Of a DNA stretch of 64,000 bases, positions 8,571-18,209 are shown piece by piece. This DNA comes from Kappaphycus alvarezii. Taxonomy: Eukaryota > Rhodophyta > Florideophyceae > Gigartinales > Solieriaceae. The stretch's first letter is position 1. Every line of letters starts with the position of its first letter. A model generated the notes under the pieces. It was not told the origin of the DNA. It worked only from the letters and a program-made list of their open reading frames with translations, and searched no databases. The position numbers and the translations under genes were made by a program. The DNA lies in NCBI GenBank assembly GCA_002205965.3, contig NADL03000607.1:682001-746000 (forward strand), given 5' to 3'.

Positions 8571-9272
8571 TGTGGGTAGAACGTATTTACGTCTGACACT
8601 TGTTGATTTGTTGATAGTTGAGGTTTGGTTGATGAGTTGATTGATGTTCTTATTGAGAGAGGATGGCTAGTCTAGCAGAGATAGCTATCTTAAATACTAA
8701 TTTGTAAACAACCCTTCCATAAAAGCTTAGTCAAGCTATGACTACCGAATATGCAATCGGGTATTGCAGAAAAATATGTGTAACCAGAGTTGGCCCAGTA
8801 TGCGGTAGTGAGGATAGGTCCGAGTCATGGATTTGCCCTTCGGCGCAACAGTCGGGGCCGGTAGGATGGACAACGACTGTTGGTTATCAGCGGACGTGCA
8901 TCTATGTTAGGTAGAGCTGGCCCAGTGTAGTATACACTAAATAGGTCCGAGCTGTGTTTCGCCTTCGGAGCAACAGTCGGGGCCGGTAGGATAGGCAACG
9001 ACTGTTGCCTATCGAGTGTCGTGTGTCTACGATAGGTAGGGCCGGCCCAGTGGTGCATGAACTGGGTAGGTCCGACTTTGTACTGCTTCAAAACAGCAGT
9101 TGCGAGCCAGTGAATAGATACCGACGGTTGCTTGCGCCTTCTATATGTAATAGAGCAGGCTCAGTATAGGATACCATAGAAAGGAAAAGGTATGGTATCC
9201 GACTTCGAAGAAACAGCTGGAAGATGGTAAAAAATATAACGACTACTGGTTGGCACGAGTCGTTCCTCCACA
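8571..9272 (-). repeat. Copia-1 5' LTR (702 bp)
   Basis: Direct repeat of 2606-3306. Differences seen by eye are A/G near 9096 and one extra A in the A-run near 9230. It carries the same internal hairpin units of about 125 bp. Transcription of the element starts within this copy and runs left. Confidence 0.95.
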
Positions 9273-10085
9273 GATGCGTACATATTGTATTTTACTGTAC
9301 TGTACGTGTACAGTGCTGTACTGCATATGTCGCTTTCCTCTTGGGATGCAGCCGTCAGTGCCTGTAAGCTGTAAAGCAACCTACATAAGTGTTCCCTCCT
9401 GTACAATTTCGGATGTGGAGGAATACCGTACATTTTTGGGAAGGTATACAGTGCGGTATTGTGACGGCAAAATAAGTATTTGCAAAAACTTTTCCCTTGA
9501 TCGGGCAGCGTGAACTGCCATTTACTCTAGACTAGCCTCGAGCCAGCCTTCTAGCTAGCGACCTTGAAATGGATTATTTCTGTTTCTTGGTTCTCCGTTT
9601 AGATCCCCCCGCTAGAAGTGTTAGACAACAAAGTAAACTATCCCATCATTCCCCCTCCCGTTTCTTGGTTCCCCCATGGTTCCCCCATGCCGACCACTTG
9701 TACCAATTACTTGATGCCCTTTGGAACACAGACTTACCTATTTTTCAATCGTTAACCCAATTTCCCAATTTACCCCAGACCGAAGAGGTTGCAGAACGAA
9801 TAAAACACTGTACAAGTGAGATTGAAACACTTAGACACCAAAAGTCACCTGTGTACCCGAGCAGTATTTTCATTTTGAAAGTAGTTCATTATTTGATGCA
9901 CTTTGGAGCATACACAGACCTGCCCACCTACTCATCGGAAAATAGCCGCCCTACATCCCTATTCAGTAAGGCACCCCAATTCCTCCCTTTGAAACATACG
10001 CAAAAATTATTTTTGCAATCATTAAAATACCTATTTTCACCCTCCTTTTTTGGAATGGGGGGAAAATTGGGGTGCTTCTATGAAA
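9273..10085. mobile_element. Short DNA element A, right portion
   Basis: Continues element A after the Copia-1 insertion and matches 60414-61225 over about 800 bp with scattered differences. It includes the GTGCCTGTAAGCTGTAAAGC block and a segment ending GGCACCCCAATTCC (about 9969-9983), which is an inverted partner of the left end GGAATTTTGGGTGC. The element proper therefore probably ends near 9985. A further GGGGTGCTT motif at 10068-10078 in the opposite sense looks like the start of another short element. The plus-strand frame at 9569-10090 is unlikely to be a gene. Confidence 0.75.
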
Positions 10086-10089
10086 AATA

Positions 10090-10590
10090 ATTCGGATAGG
10101 TAGATCCAAATAATAATAAATAGTTCCAACTTGAATAAATAAAGAAATGCCACAATTGGACTTAGAATGAATAATGAATAGAAAACCAAATTTAATAATA
10201 TCTGATCGAGGGGAATATTTCGATAGCCCGAGGATGTCAAGATATTTCTAACAACCTAGACTACTTATAATCTACACCAGGGTGAACCTGCTACAAAAAT
10301 CAGGTGAGCCGTTCAATAATTTTGGCAGACATAATTTAGGCTCAGCAATAATTATTGCAGTATTTTCCAGGTAAGCAATCATCCAGATAATTATAGCCTG
10401 TATAATATAAAAACCCAACTGTAGGACATAAAAATTATTTCACACTGAATTCAGCATAAAATAGTGCCAGTGTAAAATAGAGAAAATTATTCCTTGATGA
10501 TTCATAATAAATATAAATTGTGGGCCTCAATAAAAATATTGCTCCACAATTCAGCATCACTGTAGGACACCGGGATAGAGATTAAAATAT
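10090..10590. other. AT-rich segment, resembles 34190-34620
   Basis: No coding potential. It shares a scattered pattern with 34190-34620, most clearly TCGATAGCCCGAGG here (10219-10232) and TCGATGGCCCGAGG there (about 34307), with AT-rich flanks of similar order. It may be an LTR or leader of the Copia-2 lineage that follows at 10590, but the two copies are too diverged to set ends. Confidence 0.4.
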
Positions 10591-10931
10591 TTGGTCAATT
10601 TCCACATTCTATCAATATGCCACACATGTGGAAAGTTCGGACATTGTAGGTCCAGCTACAATGAAGATGACAGTCTGCGTATTGGTGTCAAGTCATTTGA
10701 GACAGCTGCTGAATATTGTTCCTCATTTGGACAGTCTGCAGCACCTCACTCCCCCACTGACAAAAAGTCATCTCCTCAAAAAAAGCAGTTCCTTTTAATA
10801 TGGGGAAAATGTTAGTGGGTAGATCAAAGTCAAAATAAATGCTAGTCCACTTGTTGATGATGGTGCTGAATATTCTGCAATCGGCATGGTTAATTTGAGG
10901 CTCTATGGTGACTTGAAGTCAAACTCTGACT

Positions 10932-11333
10932 ATGCTCTCGACCCCATACCAATATCTGAACAGTGTCACCCACTGGCAGTATGGGGTAGGTGAACATGCC
11001 AGCGAATCGCGGAAGATTCTAGGATCTACAGTTCTAATGTTTATGTCGAGCAATGGACGTGTTATCAATGTCAGAGATCTCGTTGTGGAAGGGTCCAGTC
11101 AGTGGGTGATCGGACGTCACGTGACGTCCAAGACAAATCTTATACATGTTGGGCGAAATGCCATTCAAATATGTGAATACGGCATTTCTGATTACATTTC
11201 ACTGGTCAACCATAACCGTCTTAGTTATTTGCCGCTATTTCGTCTAAGCCTCACAGGAAATGTCAATGTGTCTGCGATGTATTGTTTAAATGGAAAAAAA
11301 TTTCAAATTCACCTTGAAAACGTGGCCAAGTGA
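10932..11333 (+). pseudogene. pol: Copia-2 protease tail / pre-integrase fragment
   Basis: A 133-residue open stretch whose segment YGVGEHASESRKILGST and then LVVEGSSQWVIGRHVTSK matches, in pattern, the minus-strand fragment at 37018-37350 (YGDGSHSGKKRKIIGSI, LVIRGSF). The preceding DDGAEYSAIG motif, in another frame at about 10850-10885, is the protease active-site region. I treat the methionine as internal. Confidence 0.65.
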
Positions 11334-12480
11334 TTTTCGACAAAGTTTGTAGACATGGCTGTGGTCATGCGCCATTCACTGACATGCGCTTACTATCGGA
11401 AGGCAATAATATGTAGAACGATGCATTTTCTAAGTATGTATCGCAGCTCAAGGAGACATGTACTTCGTGTCGTGCAACTGCGCCGCCTCAGCCTAATAGA
11501 AAGGTCTCCATCTCTTCTCTGTCTAAAGGGTTTAATGATGTGATACATATTTATCACTTCTATCTTGAAAGAATCCGGCTGCTGCATGCAATGATTTGAC
11601 AACATGCTACTCTGCGGCGTACATAGTACCAGATGCGTCCATGGACAAAGCCGTGTTAGCGCTCGAGTCCTGCTGGCTGCATCAATTCTGGATTCCATCC
11701 AACATCAGAGCTGACAAGGCATTAATTAACGATCAGTGCAAATAAATTTGTGATGAGCGTAAAATTAATCTCATGTCAGCTCCCCGCGAAGGCATGGCAA
11801 GAATGCTATAGAATCAAAACATGGGATTACTCGGTCTGTGTTTCTTAAGTTTGTCAACGCTCACCCAGACACTGACAAAGATATTCTTGCCCTACGGGCT
11901 GTGTCTGTATCAAACGACCTCTATGGAAATGATACGATGTCTTCATTTGAACTGGCTAAAGGTTTTAAGAAACCTCTAGATGGTACCATTGTACATTGTT
12001 TATCTGATTAAATAATTATGCTCAACAAAACCTAGCAGCAAAGTGGAAGCTGGCATTGATTTTGAAGTCTATGGCTACAATCGAACCTCATCTCAACATA
12101 GGTGATAATGTCTAGGTTTACCATTGCTCTAGACTGGGCGAAAGGGGTGGGTGGTCGACACACAAGATAGGGCTTGCAATTGACCAAGACGATAGGACCA
12201 TAACGGTGCCAGGAAAGGCTAGCAAAAGGGTATCTGTGGCCATTAAAAATGTGCGCACTGCACTCCCTGAAGATTCGTTCGCAAGTGACGTGCAAGTTTT
12301 CATTGACATGATTGATGAAACTATTGAAAGTTGACCAATAGCATTGACGGTAATGGTTCTCTAGATTTAGATACTGAGATTGGTGCAGTTACAAACAAAT
12401 CTATTGATTCCGATTTTTCCGGAAGTGGTGGTGTTGGGATTTCTGAATCTCACTCTACATCAGATATACTTCTGACGTAG

Positions 12481-12849
12481 CATCCCTAGCTCGTGGTGAT
12501 CTTGTTGATGTATATTGGCAGTATGACGCAACTTTCTACAGTGGCACTGTAAAACATCTTCACAAAGATGGTGAAATCACTGTACACTATGATGATGGTG
12601 CAAAAGAAAGGCTGAATTTCAGTAATGAAGTTTGGCGACATGGGAGCACCACTGGTGCCGTAAATGCAAATAGTTGGCACAGCCCAACTTCGGAAGATAG
12701 TTGCTGTAGTGTACAAAGCAACGAGATTGAAGTGCTAAAACAAATGATTGATCATTTTGGGAACAAACCATTCCTAAAGCACAAAACCCAGGGGTTAGAA
12801 CTATATGTGATTAATATGGCATACGTGCTGAAGAGGCAGTTTTCTTGAG
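12481..12849 (+). pseudogene. pol: Copia-2 Tudor-like segment between integrase and RT
   Basis: An open frame of about 120 residues. The first part, ARGDLVDVYWQYDATFYSGT followed by VKHLHKDGEITVHYDDGAKE, has the spacing of a Tudor/PWWP-like barrel (D-x-V-D-V-Y-W, then Y-x-G-x-V, then the V-x-Y-D-D-G turn). Such domains bind methylated tails. Their presence in an integrase tail region would suit targeting to chromatin, by analogy with chromodomain integrases. This is a family-style inference from sequence pattern only. Confidence 0.45.
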
Positions 12850-13510
12850 GACTGTCCAAATAGTGCAGTGTAACTCTTTTCCTAGTTGGGCAAACATCAT
12901 TAACAACCACACGATATATATGGTGAAGACCAATGATGACGTAAGCCTAAAGCTAAAGGCACACATTGTACCTCACGGCAATGAAGATAGTATGCGTAAT
13001 CAATTATCATCGGATTGTGCTACATGACCTCCGACTGGATTGAGAATCGTTGATTCGATTGCATCACTTATGGGATGGACTATACACAAGGCAGACGCCT
13101 TAATAAAGTCTGGTTTTGCTGCTAGAGGCGTGTATGTCAAGCTACTGAGAAATAGTAAGATGAGAAGCACTGATTTATGGCTACTTCTTACTTCATTCTA
13201 CGGTTTAGTGAATGCAGGTGCAATCTGATCAAGTGCTCGTTGATATTGGTCTAAAAGAGTCCCTATAAATACCCAAAATTTTTTACATTCACAAAAACGA
13301 AAAGCAAGTATTGATCGTTGCCAGGGTCTTAGATGACTTGAAGGCAGGTGGTGCCATGGACAGAGCATCAAAATTTATCCGTCATCTCAACCAGAGGTTT
13401 CAACTTGGAACTATATGGCATGGGCCTGGGCAGATGAGGGTTTTCGGACTCAATCATGAGCAAGCAGAAGACTTTAATATTAGGACTAATGCGTATGATA
13501 AGTTAAATGA
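12845..13510 (+). pseudogene. pol: Copia-2 reverse transcriptase fragments
   Basis: Frames at 12845-13027, 13040-13228 and 13311-13510 read consecutively as the RT. KLKAHIVPHGNEDSMRNQL is the 'R.V..G' block; IVDSIASLMGWTIHKADALI is the block that normally holds the catalytic D-x-x-x-A-Y-L. WLLLTSFYGLVNAGA is the 'LYGL..AG' block, and ILIVARVLDDLKAG is the active-site region with VLDD in place of YVDD. Stops and shifts separate them. Confidence 0.7.
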
Positions 13511-13779
13511 TTTATTGGAAAGTAGGATAGGCCGAACACGTTTTAAACAATTTGACGACAACTTAAAAAAGATTGAAAAGTCGATTTGCTCCTCGATTAA
13601 TAGCTCAATTGATCGGGATCGCTGCCTCCACTTTCTGTGCTGTATACGCATCTTTACTACAGTAGAAATCCCAGAAACCAAAGTCTGTCTTCTCGTCGAA
13701 CAAATCAACATTTTGCGAAAGTTAAATCGTCTTGGGACGTGCATCTCCTACCCAGGACCAATGGAAAGGCTGCTTATAA

Positions 13780-14334
13780 TCTTACCAATCTAGCGTTCGC
13801 TGATGCAGGTAAATCAAAGGAACATGGACAGATCGGAGTTTGGTGGGGCTTTTACTTGGTGAAATGAAATATGGTGCAATATATCAGCTGATCTATTGGA
13901 TATCGCGCAAATCTAAGAGGCCAGTCAAAAATGTTCCCTTAGCTGAGATTCTTGCTACCTCTGAGTGTATTGATGAAGCAAAGGTAATTCCTTATGCATA
14001 CAGACAGCTTCTAGGTGTGGCTATACGTGTCCAAGTATGTGTTGACTCCAAGGATTTGTTTCAATCCTTGCCTACTCAGCGTAACTCAATCGCTCGATCG
14101 ATACGCAGTGATGTAGCGTGTATACGAAACGAGTTTCAGACCGGATCTGTGGATGCCATAACATGGGTACATGGTAAGCTCAACTTGGCCGACGTGTTAC
14201 CAAGGAAGATGGCTCACTTACTGGTGTCTTACAACTCACATTGTTCACTGGAAGACTACAGACTAATTTATGTGACCACACGGAGACAAAATTATCGGAG
14301 AGGAATTATGGTTAACGGGAGGGAGTATCAATAA
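13780..14334 (+). pseudogene. pol: Copia-2 RNase H fragment
   Basis: LAFADAGKSKEHGQIGVWWG is the first RNase H strand with its Asp. A one-base shift near 13855 leads into the 13840-14334 frame, with VPLAEILATSECIDEAK (Glu block), VCVDSKDLFQSL (Asp block) and VHGKLNLADVLPRKM. The arrangement is the usual copia C-terminus. The element ends within the following few hundred bases, where nothing else is recognisable up to 14680. Confidence 0.75.
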
Positions 14335-14705
14335 GACTACTGGGTGCCACTAAATGGTCATATTGTCTACAGAAATGTTCTTTGTATGACTTGTAATTTT
14401 CCAGTCAATATTAAGTGGCTTCATACGTTCTTTGGCATGTAATATTTTCAAAGTACTCTTGGCGGTCGCAAGCAGTTTTTGACATGAAATATTGTATGCA
14501 TTTTGTTCATTGCAGAGATGACCCCAATCCTCTATATATACGTATGCTATTGTTGTTAAAGTAAAGGCAATAAGGGGGAGTGTGTGGTGGCTGAAGATAG
14601 CGACAGCCTCATATTTGGTCTGAGATCAACGGTATTACACTGGAGACAGTGTCGCGTTTATTCCACTCCGTTTGACTACTTAATTTTAGCTTTACTAATA
14701 AAGAT

Positions 14706-14777
14706 GCAGGATGGCTATTTTCCAAAGACTAGGGGGATAGTGCAGGATGGCTATTTTCCAAAGACTAGGGGGATAGT
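14706..14777. repeat. 36-bp tandem duplication
   Basis: GCAGGATGGCTATTTTCCAA onward occurs twice in perfect tandem (14706-14741 and 14742-14777). The related copy at 61240 has it once, so the duplication is specific to this copy and recent. Confidence 0.9.
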
Positions 14778-15010
14778 GCAGTATGGTACAAAGAAGCTTC
14801 TAGCTAGTGTTTTACTTTTACTACCTGAAAATTGTGGCCCGCAATTTCCCGGAGGATTGGTATGGCGAATACAGCTTCACAAAAAAGTGTAGTACACTGT
14901 AATCTCTATACGTTCCATATGCAAGAATTTATCCTAAAAGTCACTCTTACATTTTCGTGTAATATTTATATATTTATATTCATGTTCACAGGACAAGGCC
15001 CAAAATTAAA

Positions 15011-15175
15011 GGGGGGAAGGTTTGGGTGTTTAATCTTGGAGGTTATATCCGACATCATAGCAACAGGAGTCACAGGTGGCACGGACTATTTCGATGTCAT
15101 GTTCATCAACGCACTAGCGGCATGGATACAACCGACCACATCTTCCATACATTAAAGTCACCCAAAAATTTCCCC
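15011..15175. mobile_element. 160-bp short element D, copy 1
   Basis: Begins GGGGGGAAGGTTTGGGTGTT and ends TCACCCAAAAATTTCCCC, so the two ends are imperfect inverted repeats carrying the shared terminal motif. A second copy lies at 61515-61678 within the same flanking element B. Its right half (ACTAGCGGC ... CATCTTCCATACAT) recurs inverted at about 63725-63770. Size and ends mark it as a MITE; it has no coding content. Confidence 0.7.
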
Positions 15176-15989
15176 ATTCGTCGACCTGCTAGCCCCCTTC
15201 CACTGCAGGATTTGGGACTTCAACCCTCTCACTAGTCTTGAGGCCTCCTTGCCAGATAAGTACAGAAGGTATCAAGGTTTCATTTACGCATCGTCCGAGA
15301 GGGCCAGACTCCTACTCGTTCCAATATCCACTCTGAGCTAATGGCATTTGGAAGCTTTTTTCGAGGTCACGGGCTGACTAGAGCAGTCGCGAATAGAGTC
15401 ATGGAGCATTTCCACAGGGTAAGATGATTTCTTTCGCAGCAGCAAGGCGCTCTGTTCTCTTCTAACCAGCCCTGTTGCTTTCCCTGTCTCTAATCATCGT
15501 TCTATGTAGCATAAAGACGAAACTTCGTTACCGGTTTTGCGTTTAGTCTCCAAGTGATGCCGGCACGACAGTTTTCCATCCTCCAAGAGGAAAACACTCA
15601 AACCTTTTCGTTTTCTACCAGCTGCCTGCATTCGTACTTGATTTCTTAATACCCTCCGCACGCTTCTGTGCCATACTGTACAACTCGCAAAGATTTACCA
15701 CGCTATCTTCTTTGTTACACAACACCTTCCTCAAAAAACTCACTTAATTTGAGAGATATGGTCAGTTGTGGAGCGGAATATCTCCAGTGGTGCAGAAATC
15801 GACATCCCGAATGAGAGGTACTATCGATCATCATCTTCCCCAAGCCCCACAATAACCGGGCCCCAAATGTTTGAAAATCTCCTTTCACCACTCTTTCTAC
15901 GCACCTTACCTCTGCCCCACTATATTCTTGTTGACATCAAGAATATCTTTATCTGAACTACTGCCAATCTTAATGCTTTGGATTGATTC

Positions 15990-16450
15990 CCATCTCGATA
16001 GTCATGTGACCCTAAATAAAGCAAAAATGACATTGCACTTTGTCCTATCTGTAATGAAGTCTTCAGTGCTCTTAGTGTGGAAGCCACGATATTCCAGTCA
16101 CGCTATTTTCGTTGCTGTCTTCGTTCCTGTCAGTTGCAGATATTCACCCGGGGGAAGTTTTGGGTGTTTTTTACTGTTGAAGGATAAATTCGACCTATCC
16201 CTCCCTGCATTGAAATTTTGCCGCCCTTATGCTAAACTTCCACTTTTCTGCTGATGAAAGATAAACATAGGTGAGCTCTCGGCAGTGACCTCTGGTTAAT
16301 TATTTTCTGCTCATTCCTAGTGATTAAATTACTGGGAAAGTCTTGGGTGCTTTTACTGTTGGAAGATATACTCGATTAAATTACTGTGCCTTGTGTCATC
16401 TTCGTAAAAAATCTGCCACGACTATCAAAGCAAACCGGTGATTTCCGCTC
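15990..16450. other. Isolated terminal motifs of short DNA elements
   Basis: Two element-end motifs lie in plus orientation. One starts at about 16147 (GGGGGAAGTTTTGGGTGTTT, followed by CGACCTATCCCTCCC, matching the end of element C). The other starts at about 16334 (GGGAAAGTCTTGGGTGCTTT, then GTTGGAAGATATACTCGA). Neither has an obvious partner. They look like truncated or solo ends. Confidence 0.55.
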
Positions 16451-16472
16451 TGATATCGTTACACATATAAAT

Positions 16473-16532
16473 AGAAGGGGTCGATTTGGTTCTTTAATAT
16501 TTGAAAGGTGCGGTTGGGCTATCCCCCAGAGT
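16473..16532 (+). repeat. 60-bp repeat E, copy 1
   Basis: The block GGTTCTTTAATATTTGAAAG followed by GTGCGGTTGGGCTATCCCCC is repeated in inverse orientation at 63660-63718 with only a few differences. The second copy includes a terminal motif at its far end, so both are probably parts of one MITE family. The surroundings 16540-17830 hold nothing I can support beyond scattered short frames. Confidence 0.7.
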
Positions 16533-17832
16533 ATGCTACACGTATTCAGGATAAATGATTGAGGTTTCGAAAAAACCCGCCGTAACTTCACGCTGGCATT
16601 GTGGGATACTACCTCGAGGGATATGTTCCTGCACTGGACCATCGACATTAATGCAGAAAAGTTTCACCGAATATCGCACACATACAGTACATATGACATT
16701 GTACCCGACTAGAAACATGGATTTATATCATATTGAGACTGATAATCTGAAATATGCAGCATAGTTTTGTGCAGTGAGCCCCATTTCCTAGAAGCAACAA
16801 GGGGAGGTCATTTACAGTAACTATGAAGCTGGCTGATACCCAATCAGCTTGTATGGTAGTGAACTGTTTTATTTGGGTTATTAAAGGGAGCTACATGTAA
16901 CGAAGCTTGGCATGTATTTTCGTTGCATGTACGAATGGCATGAGCTCTGATAGTTACGCTTGTACTGAAATCAAGTTCCACTTCTCGCTCCATTGCATAT
17001 GCATTCCATGAGAGGCCAAGAACACTACTCTGTAGAATAAATCTCACGACAAACCCTAATCGATGCTTGTCCTATTCCTCCTTAGTTTGGTGTTCTCATT
17101 CGCGGTCTCTATGTCGCCACTTGAGATACATCTTATAAGCAGTGAAATTTCATTCCTACTACATACTTTTCGACAATACCAACTGCTGCATGATTCCAAA
17201 TTACTAACTGAATTTGCTATGTGTTGAAGTAGAAATCGAAGAACAGATCATTGTGTGTTCGAAAAGCAGTCCTCAGCTTAGAGATATGAGCATATCTGGG
17301 GTTTTCGCTCTGTCGATCAAAGACCATTTCGGAATCTGCAGAAAATCGTAGTCTTTGGCTGCTGTACGAAGTGTATACCGTCGTAGGGTTGGGCTCTGTT
17401 ATATCCGTTACCGCCAAGTGTAAACATCTCTAGCACCAATATAGAATCTCATTGCAACGTTAACAATTGTGATTCCCGATAACAAATGCAGGTATAGACA
17501 ATAAACTAACGGTACATGCGCAGATACATTGAAGAAAGGAAATTGTCTTCACCGTTTCTTCCCGACTCAACAGGGGCCCCAATCATCCCACCGCAACCTA
17601 AACCATTTTACAATAACAGCTATGCTTTCATGGCTGTACTAAAAGTCTATAGAATCACTCCAATTTTCCGCTCATTTCTCGACTACATTTCCATAATTCT
17701 AGACAACCTCATCACCTCTACCAAACTGGGTCTCAAAACATTCCGAAACTTGCAAACCTCAACACCCCCGGTTTTCCCCATCAAGACTACTCAGCCGCTG
17801 CTACGGGAGACTCGGATGGACCCAACCTCATG

Positions 17833-17840
17833 TATATAAA
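17833..17840 (+). promoter_or_regulatory. TATA box of the secreted Cys-rich gene
   Basis: TATATAAA lies 122 bases before the ATG at 17955. Between them the leader is C/T- and A-rich with no upstream ATG, and the start context is CCGCAAAAATGG, which has an A at -3. The layout is that of a functional polymerase II promoter. Confidence 0.6.
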
Positions 17841-17954
17841 TCCAACCGAGGCGCTCCTCCCTTATTGTTTTCGCAATACCTAACCACTACTTCCAGATAA
17901 CTTACCAACAGCTTAAGAGCACTTACATCTTCCAAACCCATCGAAACCGCAAAA

Positions 17955-18209
17955 ATGGTCAAGTCAGCCTTCATCTTCGCTCTCACCCTTTTCGCTTTCG
18001 CCACCTTCGCTGTCGCCCTCATTCCAGAAGACAACATTGACGAGGTTGATCGTCAGACTAGAATCTTTCGTGGCCCGTGTGGAGGCGCCGGTCGCGCCTC
18101 CAGGATGTGTCGCGAGATGGGAACCCCTACTTTCAGCTGCCAAGTTGTTGGCTGTCAACGCGGAACTCGTCGTCGCAGCTTCCGTTGCACGTGCCGTCCT
18201 GTGATGTAA
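17955..18209 (+). CDS. Small secreted cationic cysteine-rich protein
   Basis: Complete 84-residue frame without introns. Residues 1-21 form a clear signal peptide (basic start, then a long hydrophobic core ending FAVA), so the product should enter the secretory pathway. Residues 22-38 form an acidic spacer (PEDNIDEVD) that could be a propeptide. From residue 39 the mature part is strongly basic (ten Arg, one acidic residue) with six Cys at 42, 52, 62, 67, 78 and 80, spacing C-x9-C-x9-C-x4-C-x10-C-x-C, consistent with three disulfides. A paralogue lies at 59414-59665. The family is unknown to me. Size, charge and Cys content recall antimicrobial peptides or secreted effectors, but the spacing does not match the CSαβ defensin pattern (it lacks CxxxC), so function is open. 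Confidence 0.85.
   Translation: MVKSAFIFALTLFAFATFAVALIPEDNIDEVDRQTRIFRGPCGGAGRASRMCREMGTPTFSCQVVGCQRGTRRRSFRCTCRPVM

Larger units (their letters stand above)
2606..9272 (-). mobile_element. Full-length Ty1/copia retrotransposon (Copia-1)
   Basis: A complete LTR element in minus orientation. Its LTRs (2606-3306 and 8571-9272) begin TGTGG and end CCACA as read on plus, and it is flanked by the perfect 5-bp duplication GATGC at 2601-2605 and 9273-9277. Internal order on the minus strand is Gag, zinc knuckle, protease, integrase, reverse transcriptase, RNase H, which is the copia order (integrase before RT). A purine tract lies at 3307-3317 next to the 3' LTR. By eye the LTRs differ at one substitution and one A-run length, so insertion was recent. 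The coding region nevertheless changes frame about six times, so it is probably not self-sufficient, unless base-calling errors explain the shifts. It lies inside element A. Confidence 0.93.
10590..14340 (+). mobile_element. Decayed Ty1/copia element (Copia-2)
   Basis: Fragments of one copia polyprotein lie in order on the plus strand but in changing frames with many stops. They are a degenerate zinc knuckle (CHTCGKFGHCRSSY near 10610, last Cys lost), protease (LVDDGAEYSAIG near 10850), protease tail/integrase (11000-11330), a link region (SNDLYGNDTMSSFELA near 11910), a Tudor-like piece (12481-12720), RT (12845-13510) and RNase H (13780-14334). The minus-strand relic at 35450-37560 belongs to the same lineage. 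No LTR pair was found, so the ends given are those of the detectable coding remains. Confidence 0.8.
14684..15755. mobile_element. Short DNA element B, copy 1 (with nested element D)
   Basis: Similar over about 1 kb to 61203-62265. It starts at GCTTTACTAAT-AAAG-TGC and includes the GGATGGCTATTTTCC block, an inner copy of the 160-bp element D, GTCACGGGCTGACTAGAGCA and TTAATACCCTCCGCACGCTT. An inward-facing terminal motif near 15588-15605 (ACACTCAAACCTTTTC) may be its right end, with the remainder belonging to another repeat. This copy carries a 36-bp internal duplication absent from the copy at 61 kb. No protein is supported. Confidence 0.7.

Noticed and set aside
9569..10090. 173-codon plus-strand frame in element A
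   Set aside because: The corresponding frame in the other copy (60852-61205) is shifted and much shorter, with no domain; it behaves as non-coding repeat sequence.
10090..10590. LTR pair for Copia-2 with 34190-34620
   Set aside because: Similarity is patchy and the two places are 24 kb apart beside different relics in different orientation; ends cannot be defined.
17516..17839. 107-codon plus-strand frame before the first secreted-peptide gene
   Set aside because: It covers the promoter and TATA box of the gene at 17955 and shows no domain.
17955..18209. Classification of the cysteine-rich peptide as a defensin
   Set aside because: The CxxxC element of the CSαβ fold is missing; only the terminal CxC is shared.
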